Shown here: positions 14,537 to 23,296 of the stretch, one piece after another
Numbering within the stretch: the stretch's first letter is position 1
How the letters are laid out: each line of letters begins with the position of its first letter
NCBI GenBank assembly: GCA_020442635.1
Contig: JAGRJR010000024.1
Location: 1 to 40,934, forward strand
Length of the DNA stretch: 40,934 nt
Source: Lysobacterales bacterium
Lineage (GTDB): Bacteria; Pseudomonadota; Gammaproteobacteria; Xanthomonadales; Marinicellaceae
Direction: 5' to 3'
Notes under the pieces: generated by a model
Databases searched by the model: none
What the model was told of the DNA's origin: nothing
Seen by the model: only the letters and a program-made list of their open reading frames with translations
Position numbers and translations under genes: made by a program

Positions 14537-15663
14537 CAGAACGACCTCTTCAATTCATCGACCAATGCCATTAACCCCAGATTTTTAGGTACTTTCGCGT
14601 TGATGGATTCAGCCGCCAATTGCTGTAAATTTGCAGCCAGATTCAATTGTTGTGGTAGCTTTTCCTTGATCAGATCTGCTGCTTGTAACAGGCTTTGCTG
14701 CCAGCCGGTTTGGTCTTTGAGGTTCAATAGCAACTCTGCAGTTTGTAACTGGTGGCTTAACTGCGCTTTGATGGCCAATAAATCAAAAGTCGAGTCCACA
14801 CCGCTGGTTTCTTCTATTTTTTTCACACTGATAAAGCGCTCATACCATTTTGACTCAGAGGTTTCACTGTCTGTTGTGGTTGGCAGTTGAATGTCAGAAA
14901 GGTATTTTTTCGCGGCTTCCAGCCGGCTTTTCAAACTTGCAATATCGGGGTGCTTAAGTTGTTCAAGCTGTTTAATGATGTTTTGCAGTTCAAATCGGTA
15001 ATCAAAACTGACACCTGTGCTTTGTTGCAGATTGTTCAGTGTTGCCAGCGCCGTTTCGGGTTGAGAGGCATCCAGCAAGGTTTGTGCGACGGTTAAACTT
15101 TGAATGATTCGGGTTTTTTCCAGGGCATCGAAACCATTGTTAGGCAAAGTGCCAACAGTTTGAATATCGGGTTGATTTGATAACTGGGATTGTAAAGACT
15201 CAATTAATTTGTCTTGGCTGTTAAGCTGTGTTTGAAGTCTTTGCAAGGCCACTTCGTTGTCGATGTTGTCGAACGCCGAAACTTGCTGGTCGCTGGATGA
15301 TTGTTCAGTTAAATGATTCTTCACCTCATTCAAAGAGGCATTCAGTTTGGCATGGGTCTGTTTAAGTTCTGCAATTTGTCGTTCCAGCTTATTGATGTTT
15401 TGAGTGGCTTTCAGGGTTTCGTCGCGTAACTGCTGTAACGATTCTGCCCCGTTATCTTGCAGGTTTAGTCCGCCGTTTTTTCGCCAGTCTTGGTAAAACA
15501 GATACCCAGAAAGACCCAAAGCAAGCAAAGCAATCAACAGTGTAAAACCACCACCGGACTTTTTGACCACTATTTTTTCTGGGGCAGTTTCAGTCACTTC
15601 TTCAGTTTCGATTTCGGTGACCACAACTTCGTTGTTGTCCAATTCTTCTTGTTTTTTGTCCAT
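14536..15663 (-). CDS. hemX: HemX-like membrane protein
   Basis: The product has 375 residues: an acidic cytoplasmic N-terminus (about 1-35), one membrane helix (GGGFTLLIALLALGLSGYLFY, 37-57), then long coiled-coil stretches (NINKLERQIAELKQTHAKLN and further) and an alpha-helical C-terminal domain (KWYERFISVKKIEE). This is the HemX architecture, often misnamed uroporphyrinogen III methyltransferase although the catalytic domain is absent. It is normally downstream of hemC and hemD. Here it starts its own operon, with a GFA-type gene divergent upstream. Confidence 0.9.
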   Translation of the reverse strand: MDKKQEELDNNEVVVTEIETEEVTETAPEKIVVKKSGGGFTLLIALLALGLSGYLFYQDWRKNGGLNLQDNGAESLQQLRDETLKATQNINKLERQIAELKQTHAKLNASLNEVKNHLTEQSSSDQQVSAFDNIDNEVALQRLQTQLNSQDKLIESLQSQLSNQPDIQTVGTLPNNGFDALEKTRIIQSLTVAQTLLDASQPETALATLNNLQQSTGVSFDYRFELQNIIKQLEQLKHPDIASLKSRLEAAKKYLSDIQLPTTTDSETSESKWYERFISVKKIEETSGVDSTFDLLAIKAQLSHQLQTAELLLNLKDQTGWQQSLLQAADLIKEKLPQQLNLAANLQQLAAESINAKVPKNLGLMALVDELKRSF

Positions 15664-15775
15664 GGTATAAACACGTGTTCAATCTGCTGATTTTACCCCA
15701 GATGTGACGAAATCGTTAGCACCAGAGGCCCAAAATTTTGTTAATATGATTGATCCATCAATCAGAGGTGAGCAA

Positions 15776-16156
15776 ATGTCAAAAAAAATCAAAGGCGGTT
15801 GTTTTTGCGGCGCTATCAACTTCGAATTTATTTCAGGAGATTATCTGGTGGCCAATTGTCATTGTCAGATGTGCCGAAAAACCAGTGCAGCACCTTTTGT
15901 CACCTGGGTGGTGGTTCCCAAAGCCAACTTCAATTACACCCAAGGGCAACCATCCATTTTAAAATCGTCTGAAAAAGGTCAACGGGAGTTTTGTCATCAA
16001 TGTGGCACGCCGATGGTGTTTCGTACCAGCGAAAGACCTGATGTGGTGGATATCACCACTGGTTGTTTGGAGAATCCCAATGATTTTGTGCCCTCGGTGG
16101 CTGTCCATGATGAATCAAAGTTGAAATGGTTGTCACATACTGAAGTCTCAAAATAG
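15776..16156 (+). CDS. GFA-family (glutathione-dependent formaldehyde-activating-like) zinc protein
   Basis: From ATG 15776, preceded by GAGGTGAG, the product has 126 residues. Zinc-binding motifs are GGCFCGAINFEF, NCHCQMCRKTSAAPF and FCHQCGTPM, which supply the seven Cys typical of the GFA/CENP-V fold. A longer frame to 15704 lacks a good start. The family includes Gfa of Paracoccus, but most members have unknown substrates, and no formaldehyde pathway genes are nearby. Single gene divergent from hemX. Confidence 0.88.
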   Translation: MSKKIKGGCFCGAINFEFISGDYLVANCHCQMCRKTSAAPFVTWVVVPKANFNYTQGQPSILKSSEKGQREFCHQCGTPMVFRTSERPDVVDITTGCLENPNDFVPSVAVHDESKLKWLSHTEVSK

Positions 16157-16193
16157 TTGAGAACACAGTATAATAAATGTCAAGGTTTTGGCA

Positions 16194-16730
16194 TCATGCT
16201 CGAAGAGGTTGTTTACTTGTTACAGTCCAATACTCTTCAATCTTCCAGAATGGCTCGTCACTGATGACCTCTCTAAGAGCACTAACAAGAACAAAATATT
16301 CGCTTTGGATGAGTTGTGTCCAATTTGACGACTTAAATAGTTTTTTATTTTCTAGGCTAACTTCATTCTTATTCGATAGATTTTGTAACAAAATCCTATC
16401 TATAGGAGGATGAATAATCCTTGCCAGATCGCTTGATAAATCTTCGATCACAACCATACCTTTAAGATATACAGCTACAAGTTTGGCGGCTCTTCCATAA
16501 CTTACGTTTTGAACGCCTTTTCCAATTAGATAATCACAAATACTATTACACCACAATTTATGACTGGTATCAAAATCGTTTACTAATTGCTTAGATTCTG
16601 TAAACTCCTCTATGTCAGACTCCTCAAGCGCATCTTGAAGGTTTTTCACACTTGTAAAGCCCCTTTGAGCCGCACGTGCAGCAGCCCAGGCAAAGAAATT
16701 GTGTTTGTGCTTATGTTCTGAATAGACCAT
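16194..16730 (-). CDS. Hypothetical protein (178 aa)
   Basis: A soluble, mostly helical protein with no signal peptide. The N-terminus has HKHNFFAWAAARAAQRGFTS, followed by an acidic helix, a Trp/Cys stretch (HKLWCNSICDYL) and NVSYGRAAKLVAVYLKG. I recall similar orphan proteins but cannot name a family. The gene is more AT-rich than hemX or hemL beside it, lies alone between a GFA gene and a long non-coding gap, and may have been acquired. Confidence 0.65.
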   Translation of the reverse strand: MVYSEHKHKHNFFAWAAARAAQRGFTSVKNLQDALEESDIEEFTESKQLVNDFDTSHKLWCNSICDYLIGKGVQNVSYGRAAKLVAVYLKGMVVIEDLSSDLARIIHPPIDRILLQNLSNKNEVSLENKKLFKSSNWTQLIQSEYFVLVSALREVISDEPFWKIEEYWTVTSKQPLRA

Positions 16731-16865
16731 AATTTCAACCCTAATAGTTTATTAAAAAAACACATCCTAATTTAACAAAAAAACAAATTGGTTTTTTTGA
16801 CAAAACCAATGCTTTCACAGGCACTGCTGAACCATTGGTGTCAGATTAAATATTACCTGTTTTAT

Positions 16866-16895
16866 CGTCATCCTCTAACTTAATTCGGGGATCCA
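16866..16895 (-). repeat. Degenerate palindromic repeat B, inverted
   Basis: CGTCATCC and GGGGATCCA match the two ends of repeat B on the opposite strand, while the middle (TCTAACTTAATTC) no longer forms the stem. Confidence 0.45.
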
Positions 16896-17018
16896 CTTTT
16901 ATATGGTTGATACGTGAGACTAATAATTTTACTGAAAATACATGTCCGTTTCTCTGTTAATTCCTTTTTAGTCAATATTCAGACTGGTACTTTTACCTTT
17001 TTAAAGACTTTTTACAAT

Positions 17019-17048
17019 GGATCCCCGTGTCAAGCACGGGGATGACGG
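17019..17048 (+). repeat. Dispersed palindromic repeat B, copy 2
   Basis: The core ATCCCCGTGTCAAGCACGGG is followed by GATGACGG. Stem CCCCGTG/CACGGGG encloses TCAAG. It shares the ends and loop with the copy before arsC, with two compensated stem positions. Confidence 0.7.
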
Positions 17049-17122
17049 TAAGAGGGTTATTTTAGTCGAACCCCAATACTGGTCAGCTACCAAGGATCAC
17101 GAATTTTGTTGTTTCTATATGA

Positions 17123-18577
17123 TCAAACACCCACAATCCCACAGCCATGTCGGCGAAAATCACCGACAGCAGTGGTGGTTTGGCCGGTTTGGACGGCGTT
17201 GACGCCGCCGAAGTACAGGTTGTGATTGTGCCATTCGGTGTGGATGGGGTTGGTTTTTTTTAGGGTTGCCAATTCATCTTTACTGAAGCCGGGTTCAATG
17301 TCGAGGTGGCCGTTTTCATAATGCATGCGAGGCGCTTCTATGGCGTGTTTGAGGGTTTTATTGTGGTTCAATAGGTGATTGATTACTTGAAATAAGGTGG
17401 TTTTGATGCGGTTGGAACCACCGGTTCCCAGGGCGTATTGATGTTGGTCGCCCAGAATTAAAGTGGGTGACATCATCGATTTCATGCGTTCACGTTGTGT
17501 CCATCTGAAAAAACCGCCTGCATTGATGTCTTCCTCACCCAGAAAATTATTCAGCATAAAACCGCAGTCGGGAACGATTTGGCCATTGCCTTCACCATTG
17601 GATAAAGTCAAACTGGCCAGATTTCCGGCACTGTCAGCGACCGACATATGGGTGGTGCCGCGGGTCACTTCGGTCATGGGTGTTCTTTTCAAATCATCCG
17701 CGTGCTGCATGGCTTCCAAAACCGCGGCCACATCATGACGGTTTTTCAAGCGTTTAAGTTGTTCTACAATCAAGTAACCACCGGTGCTGGGTGGTGGATT
17801 GGTTAACACCTGATGTGTATCGAGTTTAAGAGTTAAAGGCTCTCGCACGGCACATTGGTAATCAGTAAAATCCTCAGGACACAATAAACTGTCCCCCTGT
17901 TCTGCCAGTTTTTTAGCTATTTCGCCTTGGTAGAACCAGTTATGATCTGCTGTTGACAGGGTGTCAAGAAATCTTGCCAGCTGTTGGTTTTGCCATACTT
18001 GTCCAGACTGGTAGTTATTAAACAGAGTTTTTGCTTCAGTGGTTGACGCCAGAATGGGCTTGAGTATCATGCCGACATAGGCTTGTTGGTGATTGACTTG
18101 CAAACCTTTGTTCGCCGCTTCAATCGCAGGTTTGGCAATAGCAGTTAACGGCAAGGAACAAAGGGTTTGATGTGCTTTGAAAATGCCTGCGGGAACACCT
18201 GGAACAGCCGCTGCCGCATGACCAATATGAAATTCCTGCTGACGGGTGCCAAAATCTCCCATAATCGGATAAAAATCAACTTGTTCAGGATCAATTTGAC
18301 TTGCTTGAATACTTGGTGTGTCAGAAAAAAAATCCAATAATTTTGGTGCTTGATTTGGCCCGGAAACCAGCAAAAAACCACCGCCACCTGGAGATGATAA
18401 CAACGGTTCCGCGACAAACGACATCATCATGGCCGCCAATATGGCATCAAAGGCATTGCCACCTTGTTGCAGTATTTCAGCTGCTGCTTGTGCTGTTTTT
18501 TCATGACCTGCGGCGATGGCGTAGGGTTTGGCTGTGCTGCGCATGATTTGGGGGTAGGTAAATTTACAAATGGACAT
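17123..18577 (-). CDS. Gamma-glutamyltransferase-like Ntn hydrolase
   Basis: A protein of 484 residues of the gamma-glutamyltranspeptidase fold. The N-terminal part has GHEKTAQAAAEILQQGGNAF and SSPGGGGFLLV. The autoprocessing site is VTRGTTHMSVADSAGNLASL, which makes T308 the new N-terminal nucleophile. LNNFLGEEDIN, MMSPTLIL and GTGGSNRI follow as substrate-binding elements. It is shorter than the E. coli enzyme (580) and lacks a recognisable signal peptide, so it may be cytoplasmic. The start is uncertain between ATG 18577 and ATG 18544; neither has a clear ribosome binding site. It is divergent from hemL. It may act on glutathione or another gamma-glutamyl compound. Confidence 0.88.
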   Translation of the reverse strand: MSICKFTYPQIMRSTAKPYAIAAGHEKTAQAAAEILQQGGNAFDAILAAMMMSFVAEPLLSSPGGGGFLLVSGPNQAPKLLDFFSDTPSIQASQIDPEQVDFYPIMGDFGTRQQEFHIGHAAAAVPGVPAGIFKAHQTLCSLPLTAIAKPAIEAANKGLQVNHQQAYVGMILKPILASTTEAKTLFNNYQSGQVWQNQQLARFLDTLSTADHNWFYQGEIAKKLAEQGDSLLCPEDFTDYQCAVREPLTLKLDTHQVLTNPPPSTGGYLIVEQLKRLKNRHDVAAVLEAMQHADDLKRTPMTEVTRGTTHMSVADSAGNLASLTLSNGEGNGQIVPDCGFMLNNFLGEEDINAGGFFRWTQRERMKSMMSPTLILGDQHQYALGTGGSNRIKTTLFQVINHLLNHNKTLKHAIEAPRMHYENGHLDIEPGFSKDELATLKKTNPIHTEWHNHNLYFGGVNAVQTGQTTTAVGDFRRHGCGIVGV

Positions 18578-18608
18578 TGTATGTCATGCAAAACCCAAGT
18601 TAAACCCA

Positions 18609-18614
18609 TATAAT
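18609..18614 (+). promoter_or_regulatory. Putative hemL -10 element
   Basis: A perfect TATAAT lies 28 nt before the hemL ATG. The -35 at 17-18 bp (ATGCAA or TGCAAA) is weak, so this is a tentative promoter. Confidence 0.35.
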
Positions 18615-18641
18615 ATCAACATCGTTTTAAATTGAATTCTT

Positions 18642-19916
18642 ATGGACAACAACCACAATTTATTTACCAAAGCACAACAATTCATCCCTGGAGGGGTTAA
18701 TTCTCCTGTTCGCGCCTTTAAAGGTGTGGGTGGTGAGCCTTTGTTTATTGCCACAGCCAAAGGGGCACATATGATTGATGTCAATGGCAAATCTTACATT
18801 GACTATATTGGTAGCTGGGGTCCGATGATTGCGGGTCACAGCAATGAACAGGTACTGGCGGCGGTTCATACAGCTGTCGATCGCGGTTTAAGTTTTGGTG
18901 CGCCTGCGGAAGCAGAAGTCACTTTGGCCGAACAAATTTGCCAAATGATCCCTTCGATTGATTTGGTACGTATGGTCAATTCTGGTACTGAAGCCACCAT
19001 GAGTGCGATTCGTTTGGCCCGTGGTTTCACAGGTCGCAATAAAATCATTAAATTTGAAGGTTGTTACCACGGTCATGCTGACTCTTTTCTGGTCAAGGCT
19101 GGCAGTGGTGTATTGACTTTGGGTATTCCTGGTTCGCCCGGCGTACCTGATGCGGTGGCTGATTTGACTTTAACAGCCCCATTTAATGATTTGGAAAAAC
19201 TCACTGATTTGATGAATCAAGTCGGTGACGATGTGGCAGCCATTATCGTTGAGCCCATTGCCGGTAATATGAACATGATTGAACCATTACCCGGTTTTCT
19301 TGAAGGTATGAGAGCACTTTGTGACCAGCATGGTTCGGTATTGATTTTTGATGAAGTCATGACTGGATTTCGGGTGGCCAAAGGCGGTGCACAGGAACTG
19401 TATGGCATCACTCCTGATTTGACTACTTTCGGTAAAGTGATTGGTGGAGGCTTGCCAGTTGGGGCGTTTGGTGGGCGCAAAGACATCATGAGCCACATTG
19501 CGCCCAGTGGTCCGGTTTATCAGGCGGGCACTTTGTCTGGTAACCCTTTGGCCATGGCGGCAGGTTCTGCGATGATGAACATCATTTGTGAACCAGGTTT
19601 TTATGAATATCTCGGCGCACAAACCCAGAAGTTGGTTGATGGTTTGCAAAGGGTTGCCGATGATGCCAGCGTACCTTTCAAAACCCGCAACCAGGGTGGT
19701 ATGTTTGGTATTTTCTTCAGCAAAACTGTGGTCGATCGTTTTGATGATTTAAAACATTGTGACGAAGATAAATTCAGACGCTTTTTCCATGCCATGTTAG
19801 AACAAGGGGTGTATCTGGCACCTTCAGCCTATGAGGCTGGTTTTGTCAGCAGCAAACATGATGATGATATCATCAACCAAACCCTGATCGCTGCCAAAAA
19901 CGCCATCAACGCATAA
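18642..19916 (+). CDS. hemL: Glutamate-1-semialdehyde 2,1-aminomutase
   Basis: A PLP enzyme of 424 residues that makes 5-aminolevulinate in the C5 heme pathway. It has the family start [18 protein letters not shown], then [17 protein letters not shown] for the PLP phosphate, [16 protein letters not shown], the PLP-ring Asp in [11 protein letters not shown], and the Schiff-base K265 in [18 protein letters not shown]. Full length. Only 3 bp separate it from the following DedA-like gene, so the two and the octaheme cytochrome are probably co-transcribed. Confidence 0.97.
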   Translation: MDNNHNLFTKAQQFIPGGVNSPVRAFKGVGGEPLFIATAKGAHMIDVNGKSYIDYIGSWGPMIAGHSNEQVLAAVHTAVDRGLSFGAPAEAEVTLAEQICQMIPSIDLVRMVNSGTEATMSAIRLARGFTGRNKIIKFEGCYHGHADSFLVKAGSGVLTLGIPGSPGVPDAVADLTLTAPFNDLEKLTDLMNQVGDDVAAIIVEPIAGNMNMIEPLPGFLEGMRALCDQHGSVLIFDEVMTGFRVAKGGAQELYGITPDLTTFGKVIGGGLPVGAFGGRKDIMSHIAPSGPVYQAGTLSGNPLAMAAGSAMMNIICEPGFYEYLGAQTQKLVDGLQRVADDASVPFKTRNQGGMFGIFFSKTVVDRFDDLKHCDEDKFRRFFHAMLEQGVYLAPSAYEAGFVSSKHDDDIINQTLIAAKNAINA

Positions 19917-19919
19917 ACC

Positions 19920-21818
19920 ATGGAACCCACTGGTTGGATCAAAGACGTTTATGACTGGATTCAGGCCAATCCCAACTGGACTGGTATCCTGATTTTATTG
20001 TTTGCGTTTACTGAATCGATTCTACTGGTAGGCATTATTTTTCCTGGTGCGGCTTTCCTGGTTAGTTTAGGTGCGTTAATAGGGCTGGGTGTACTGGATT
20101 TTTACAGTGCCTGGATTTGGGCTTCCATTGGCGCCTTTCTTGGCGATGGTATCAGTTTTTGGATTGGCTACAAATACAAACAAAACCTGTTAAAAATGTG
20201 GCCGATGTATAAATTCCCGGATTTAATCGCCAAAGGCCAGTCATTTTTCGCCAAATATGGTGGTATCAGTGTTTTCATTGGCCGGTTTGTAGGTCCGGTC
20301 AGACCGATTATTCCTGCCCTGGCTGGCACCATGGATATGCCCGTCAAGCGCTATGTCATCATCAGCGCATTGGCCTCTATCCTCTGGTCACCGTTTTATT
20401 TGTTACCAGGGATGTTGTTTGGTTCTGCCATGGACACCATGGCCAAAGTAGCGGTCAAGCTGTCCATTTTGGTGGTGGTATTGGTGGCTTCCATCTGGAT
20501 TGTTTACTGGCTGATTAATCTGCTGTATCAATTACTGGTCCCCAAGACCTATCACTGGCTCAGTGCGTTGTTACGTTGGACGCAAAGGCATCCAAAATTG
20601 GGACGATTGACTTCTGGGCTGGTTGACCCCAGACAACCGGAAAAAGGTTCATTGGCCATGCTGGCCGTTTTATTGTTTATTTTCCTGGTAGCTGCTATCT
20701 GGTTTTTTGCTATCAATGCCACACTGCTGCGCTGGAATCAATCAGCGGAATCATTCTTTTACACCTTCCACAATCCCTGGACGGTATTGCCGATGAAGTG
20801 GTTGTTGTTCTTGGGTCATGACTTGAGCCTGTTGGTACTGACTCTGGCGGTTTCATTGTGGTTTATTTATCGACGCATGAATATTGTGTTGAATCATTGG
20901 TTGCTGGTGTCAATCACTGCTTATGCTTTTTCGGTTTTAATGTGTCGAGTTGGTCATGATCAATGGCATTTCTTTGCTGACCACCATGTGTTCTGGTTTG
21001 TATCCCTGGCTTGTTTTTGGGCGATTTTGGTGGCTGGTGCATTCCCGATTAAATTCCGCAGTTGGCCCTATGTGTTGGCCGGCATCATTATTTTGTTGTT
21101 TTCCTTTGCAACGCTATTTTTCTTCAAAATGAATCTGGCGATGATTTCGTTGTCAATTTTAATTGGCAGCATTTGGGCCATGGTAATTGGTATAGCCTAT
21201 CGCACCCGCAGTCGCAAACAATTTTTAGGTTTGCCAGTCAAAATAACTTACATTACTACCCTACTGCTGATGCCGTTCATGACTTGGTTTTTGTTTTCAA
21301 GCACCACTTTGGTTGACAAACCCGAATGGCTAAACCAACAAAACACGGCCAAAACCACTGGTTGGGCTAACAATGGCGAGCAAACTCTTGATATCACCAT
21401 ACACTCAGACTTAAACACCCTGGAACAGCAGCTACTGACTCATGGGTGGGTAAAGCATCAACCACGTACCTGGGGGAATGTTTATTTGGCCATGAAAACT
21501 GATCCTGAATCGGATGATTTACCTCTGTTTTCATATGTACATCGAGGAGAAGTAGAAACCCTGCTAATGACAAAACAACAAGGGGATAAACTGGTGGCAT
21601 TACGGGTATGGAGAGATGGTGTTGCAGATGGCAGTATCATCTGGCGAGGTACGTTAACCATCCATAAGAAAGACACGGATCTGTATTTATTCAACCATTG
21701 GGGTTACAAAGATAATTTGATAGACAAGTCCATTTTAATTAGCTCATTAAACGATTCAATTTTTAATATTGACCAATTATCGGATGGCACTTTATCCATT
21801 GCGAGTAAAAAACCATGA
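19920..21818 (+). CDS. DedA-PAP2-LssY-like multidomain membrane protein with degenerate phosphatase motifs
   Basis: The protein has 632 residues. Residues 1-200 are a DedA/SNARE-associated domain with FTESILLVGIIFPG and FIGRFVGPVRPIIPALAG. Residues about 240-455 contain further helices in the position of a PAP2 phosphatase domain, but the KxxxxxxRP and PSGH signatures are absent; FADHHVFWFVSL sits where the PSGH helix would be. Residues about 490-630 form a soluble LssY-C-like domain (LEQQLLTHGWVKHQPRTWGN). The overall plan matches Legionella LssY-type fusions. DedA proteins act in lipid scrambling and proton-motive-force homeostasis; the PAP2 part here is unlikely to be catalytic. It overlaps the cytochrome gene by ATGA. 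Confidence 0.8.
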   Translation: MEPTGWIKDVYDWIQANPNWTGILILLFAFTESILLVGIIFPGAAFLVSLGALIGLGVLDFYSAWIWASIGAFLGDGISFWIGYKYKQNLLKMWPMYKFPDLIAKGQSFFAKYGGISVFIGRFVGPVRPIIPALAGTMDMPVKRYVIISALASILWSPFYLLPGMLFGSAMDTMAKVAVKLSILVVVLVASIWIVYWLINLLYQLLVPKTYHWLSALLRWTQRHPKLGRLTSGLVDPRQPEKGSLAMLAVLLFIFLVAAIWFFAINATLLRWNQSAESFFYTFHNPWTVLPMKWLLFLGHDLSLLVLTLAVSLWFIYRRMNIVLNHWLLVSITAYAFSVLMCRVGHDQWHFFADHHVFWFVSLACFWAILVAGAFPIKFRSWPYVLAGIIILLFSFATLFFFKMNLAMISLSILIGSIWAMVIGIAYRTRSRKQFLGLPVKITYITTLLLMPFMTWFLFSSTTLVDKPEWLNQQNTAKTTGWANNGEQTLDITIHSDLNTLEQQLLTHGWVKHQPRTWGNVYLAMKTDPESDDLPLFSYVHRGEVETLLMTKQQGDKLVALRVWRDGVADGSIIWRGTLTIHKKDTDLYLFNHWGYKDNLIDKSILISSLNDSIFNIDQLSDGTLSIASKKP

Positions 21819-23296
21819 AAATCTTTGCTTATTTTATGGTTTTTTTATCATTAACCGTTGCTGGTATTTTGTCTTTCAGAGATCCTGCTCCGGAAGTGTT
21901 TCATGCAGATTTTATCGGTAGCCAAGTTTGTGGAGAATGCCATTGGGTCAATTACGATGCCTGGAAAATTTCACCGCACCATAATATTGCTCGCCAACCA
22001 AGTAAGGAAAGTGTGGTCGGAGATTTTTCTGAAGGCCATTATTATTTCCCACAGCAGGATTTGGAAGATAAGCAACAGCAACCGCCCGCTAAAATGTATG
22101 AGCGTGATGGTGCGTATTTTATGGCTTTGCAAAATCAAGATGAAGACAATTATACTGAGTTTAAAATCGACAAGGTCATTGGCTATCAATACCGTCAAAC
22201 CTATCTCACCCAAGAAGAAGGTGGTGTCTTACGTCGATTACCTATTCAATGGTCGGTTCCCCGCCAGTCGTTCTTCGCCTATTGGAATGAACAAGAACAA
22301 TCTCCCCAAAGTGTTGATGACTTGTGGGCACAAATGAAGCCCCAAAATTCAGCATGGAATTTGTATTGTGCAAGATGCCACACCACCAATTTGCAAGAGC
22401 ACAGCAAGGATTCTGCTCACACGGTGGCAAATGTTGAATGGACTGAAATCGGTGTCGGTTGCGAAGTCTGTCACGGACCAGGTAACAAGCATGTTGATTA
22501 CATGAAAGGTCATCCGGTTAATCGCTTGGCTTCCTGGTTTGACCAACAATTGTTCGGTAAAACGGCCCCATATATCATCAATGCAGCCAACCAGCAACAA
22601 GGCTTTGCTTTGAGTGTTTGTGCCCGATGTCATGGTGCTGATATTTATCGCAAAAGGCAACCCTTATATCGAAATTATCAGCCTGGGTTCGACCAATCGG
22701 GCAAGCTCAATGATTTATCACCTTACTTTGCTGAAGCACCTTTGACACCTGGTAGAACACATCCCACCATCGAGGTTTGGCCAGATGGTCGGCCCAAAGG
22801 ATTGGGAACATTATTCAGGTCTTTTGCTGATTCCCAGCATTATCAGGAAACTGATATGAGATGTTATACTTGCCATGACCCGCACAACAACAAAAAACCT
22901 GCCAGCACTGGTCTGCTAAGACCTACTGAACAAAGCAATCAGTTTTGTTTGAACTGTCATCAGGAATTGGCACAAAAACCCGAACAGCACACCCATCACA
23001 CGACAGGCAAAAAAGGCTCTTATTGTTATGACTGCCATATGCCAAAAAACCTGTTAAATCAAGTGGCTGGTGTACCTCATTTTGTACGTAGTCACAATAT
23101 GGGTTCTATTCCCAATCCATTGTTATCTAAAAAATTAGGGATTGAAAATTCGCCCAACGCCTGTCAGGAATGTCATCAAAATCAATCCGTGGATTGGAGC
23201 ATCGAACAATTAAAGGCATGGGACATGGATAAACATTTGATTGACACAGATTTACACCTGCAAAGAAACGCTCAATCGGATTCGGTTCATCAGTGA
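21815..23296 (+). CDS. Periplasmic octaheme cytochrome c
   Basis: The protein has 493 residues with an N-terminal signal or anchor (MKIFAYFMVFLSLTVAGILS). Eight CxxCH heme sites start at C39 (CGECH), C185 (CARCH), C216 (CEVCH), C269 (CARCH), C350 (CYTCH), C378 (CLNCH), C404 (CYDCH) and C450 (CQECH). The beginning IGSQVCGECHWVNYDAWKISPHH is typical of cytochrome c554-like multiheme proteins that often carry TPR repeats; no TPR region is present here. No hydroxylamine oxidoreductase or nitrite reductase catalytic features such as CxxCK are seen. Start overlaps the preceding gene (ATGA). It is predicted to transfer electrons in the periplasm; partners are not in the window. Confidence 0.9.
   Translation: MKIFAYFMVFLSLTVAGILSFRDPAPEVFHADFIGSQVCGECHWVNYDAWKISPHHNIARQPSKESVVGDFSEGHYYFPQQDLEDKQQQPPAKMYERDGAYFMALQNQDEDNYTEFKIDKVIGYQYRQTYLTQEEGGVLRRLPIQWSVPRQSFFAYWNEQEQSPQSVDDLWAQMKPQNSAWNLYCARCHTTNLQEHSKDSAHTVANVEWTEIGVGCEVCHGPGNKHVDYMKGHPVNRLASWFDQQLFGKTAPYIINAANQQQGFALSVCARCHGADIYRKRQPLYRNYQPGFDQSGKLNDLSPYFAEAPLTPGRTHPTIEVWPDGRPKGLGTLFRSFADSQHYQETDMRCYTCHDPHNNKKPASTGLLRPTEQSNQFCLNCHQELAQKPEQHTHHTTGKKGSYCYDCHMPKNLLNQVAGVPHFVRSHNMGSIPNPLLSKKLGIENSPNACQECHQNQSVDWSIEQLKAWDMDKHLIDTDLHLQRNAQSDSVHQ

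Larger units (their letters stand above)
16731..17122. other. Non-coding gap of about 390 bp with two repeat B copies
   Basis: I see no gene here. The first 70 bp are A/T runs that would hold the promoter of the 178-residue gene. A degenerate repeat B (16866-16895) and an intact one (17019-17048) in opposite orientation frame about 120 bp of AT-rich DNA. The rest has no recognisable signal. Confidence 0.55.
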
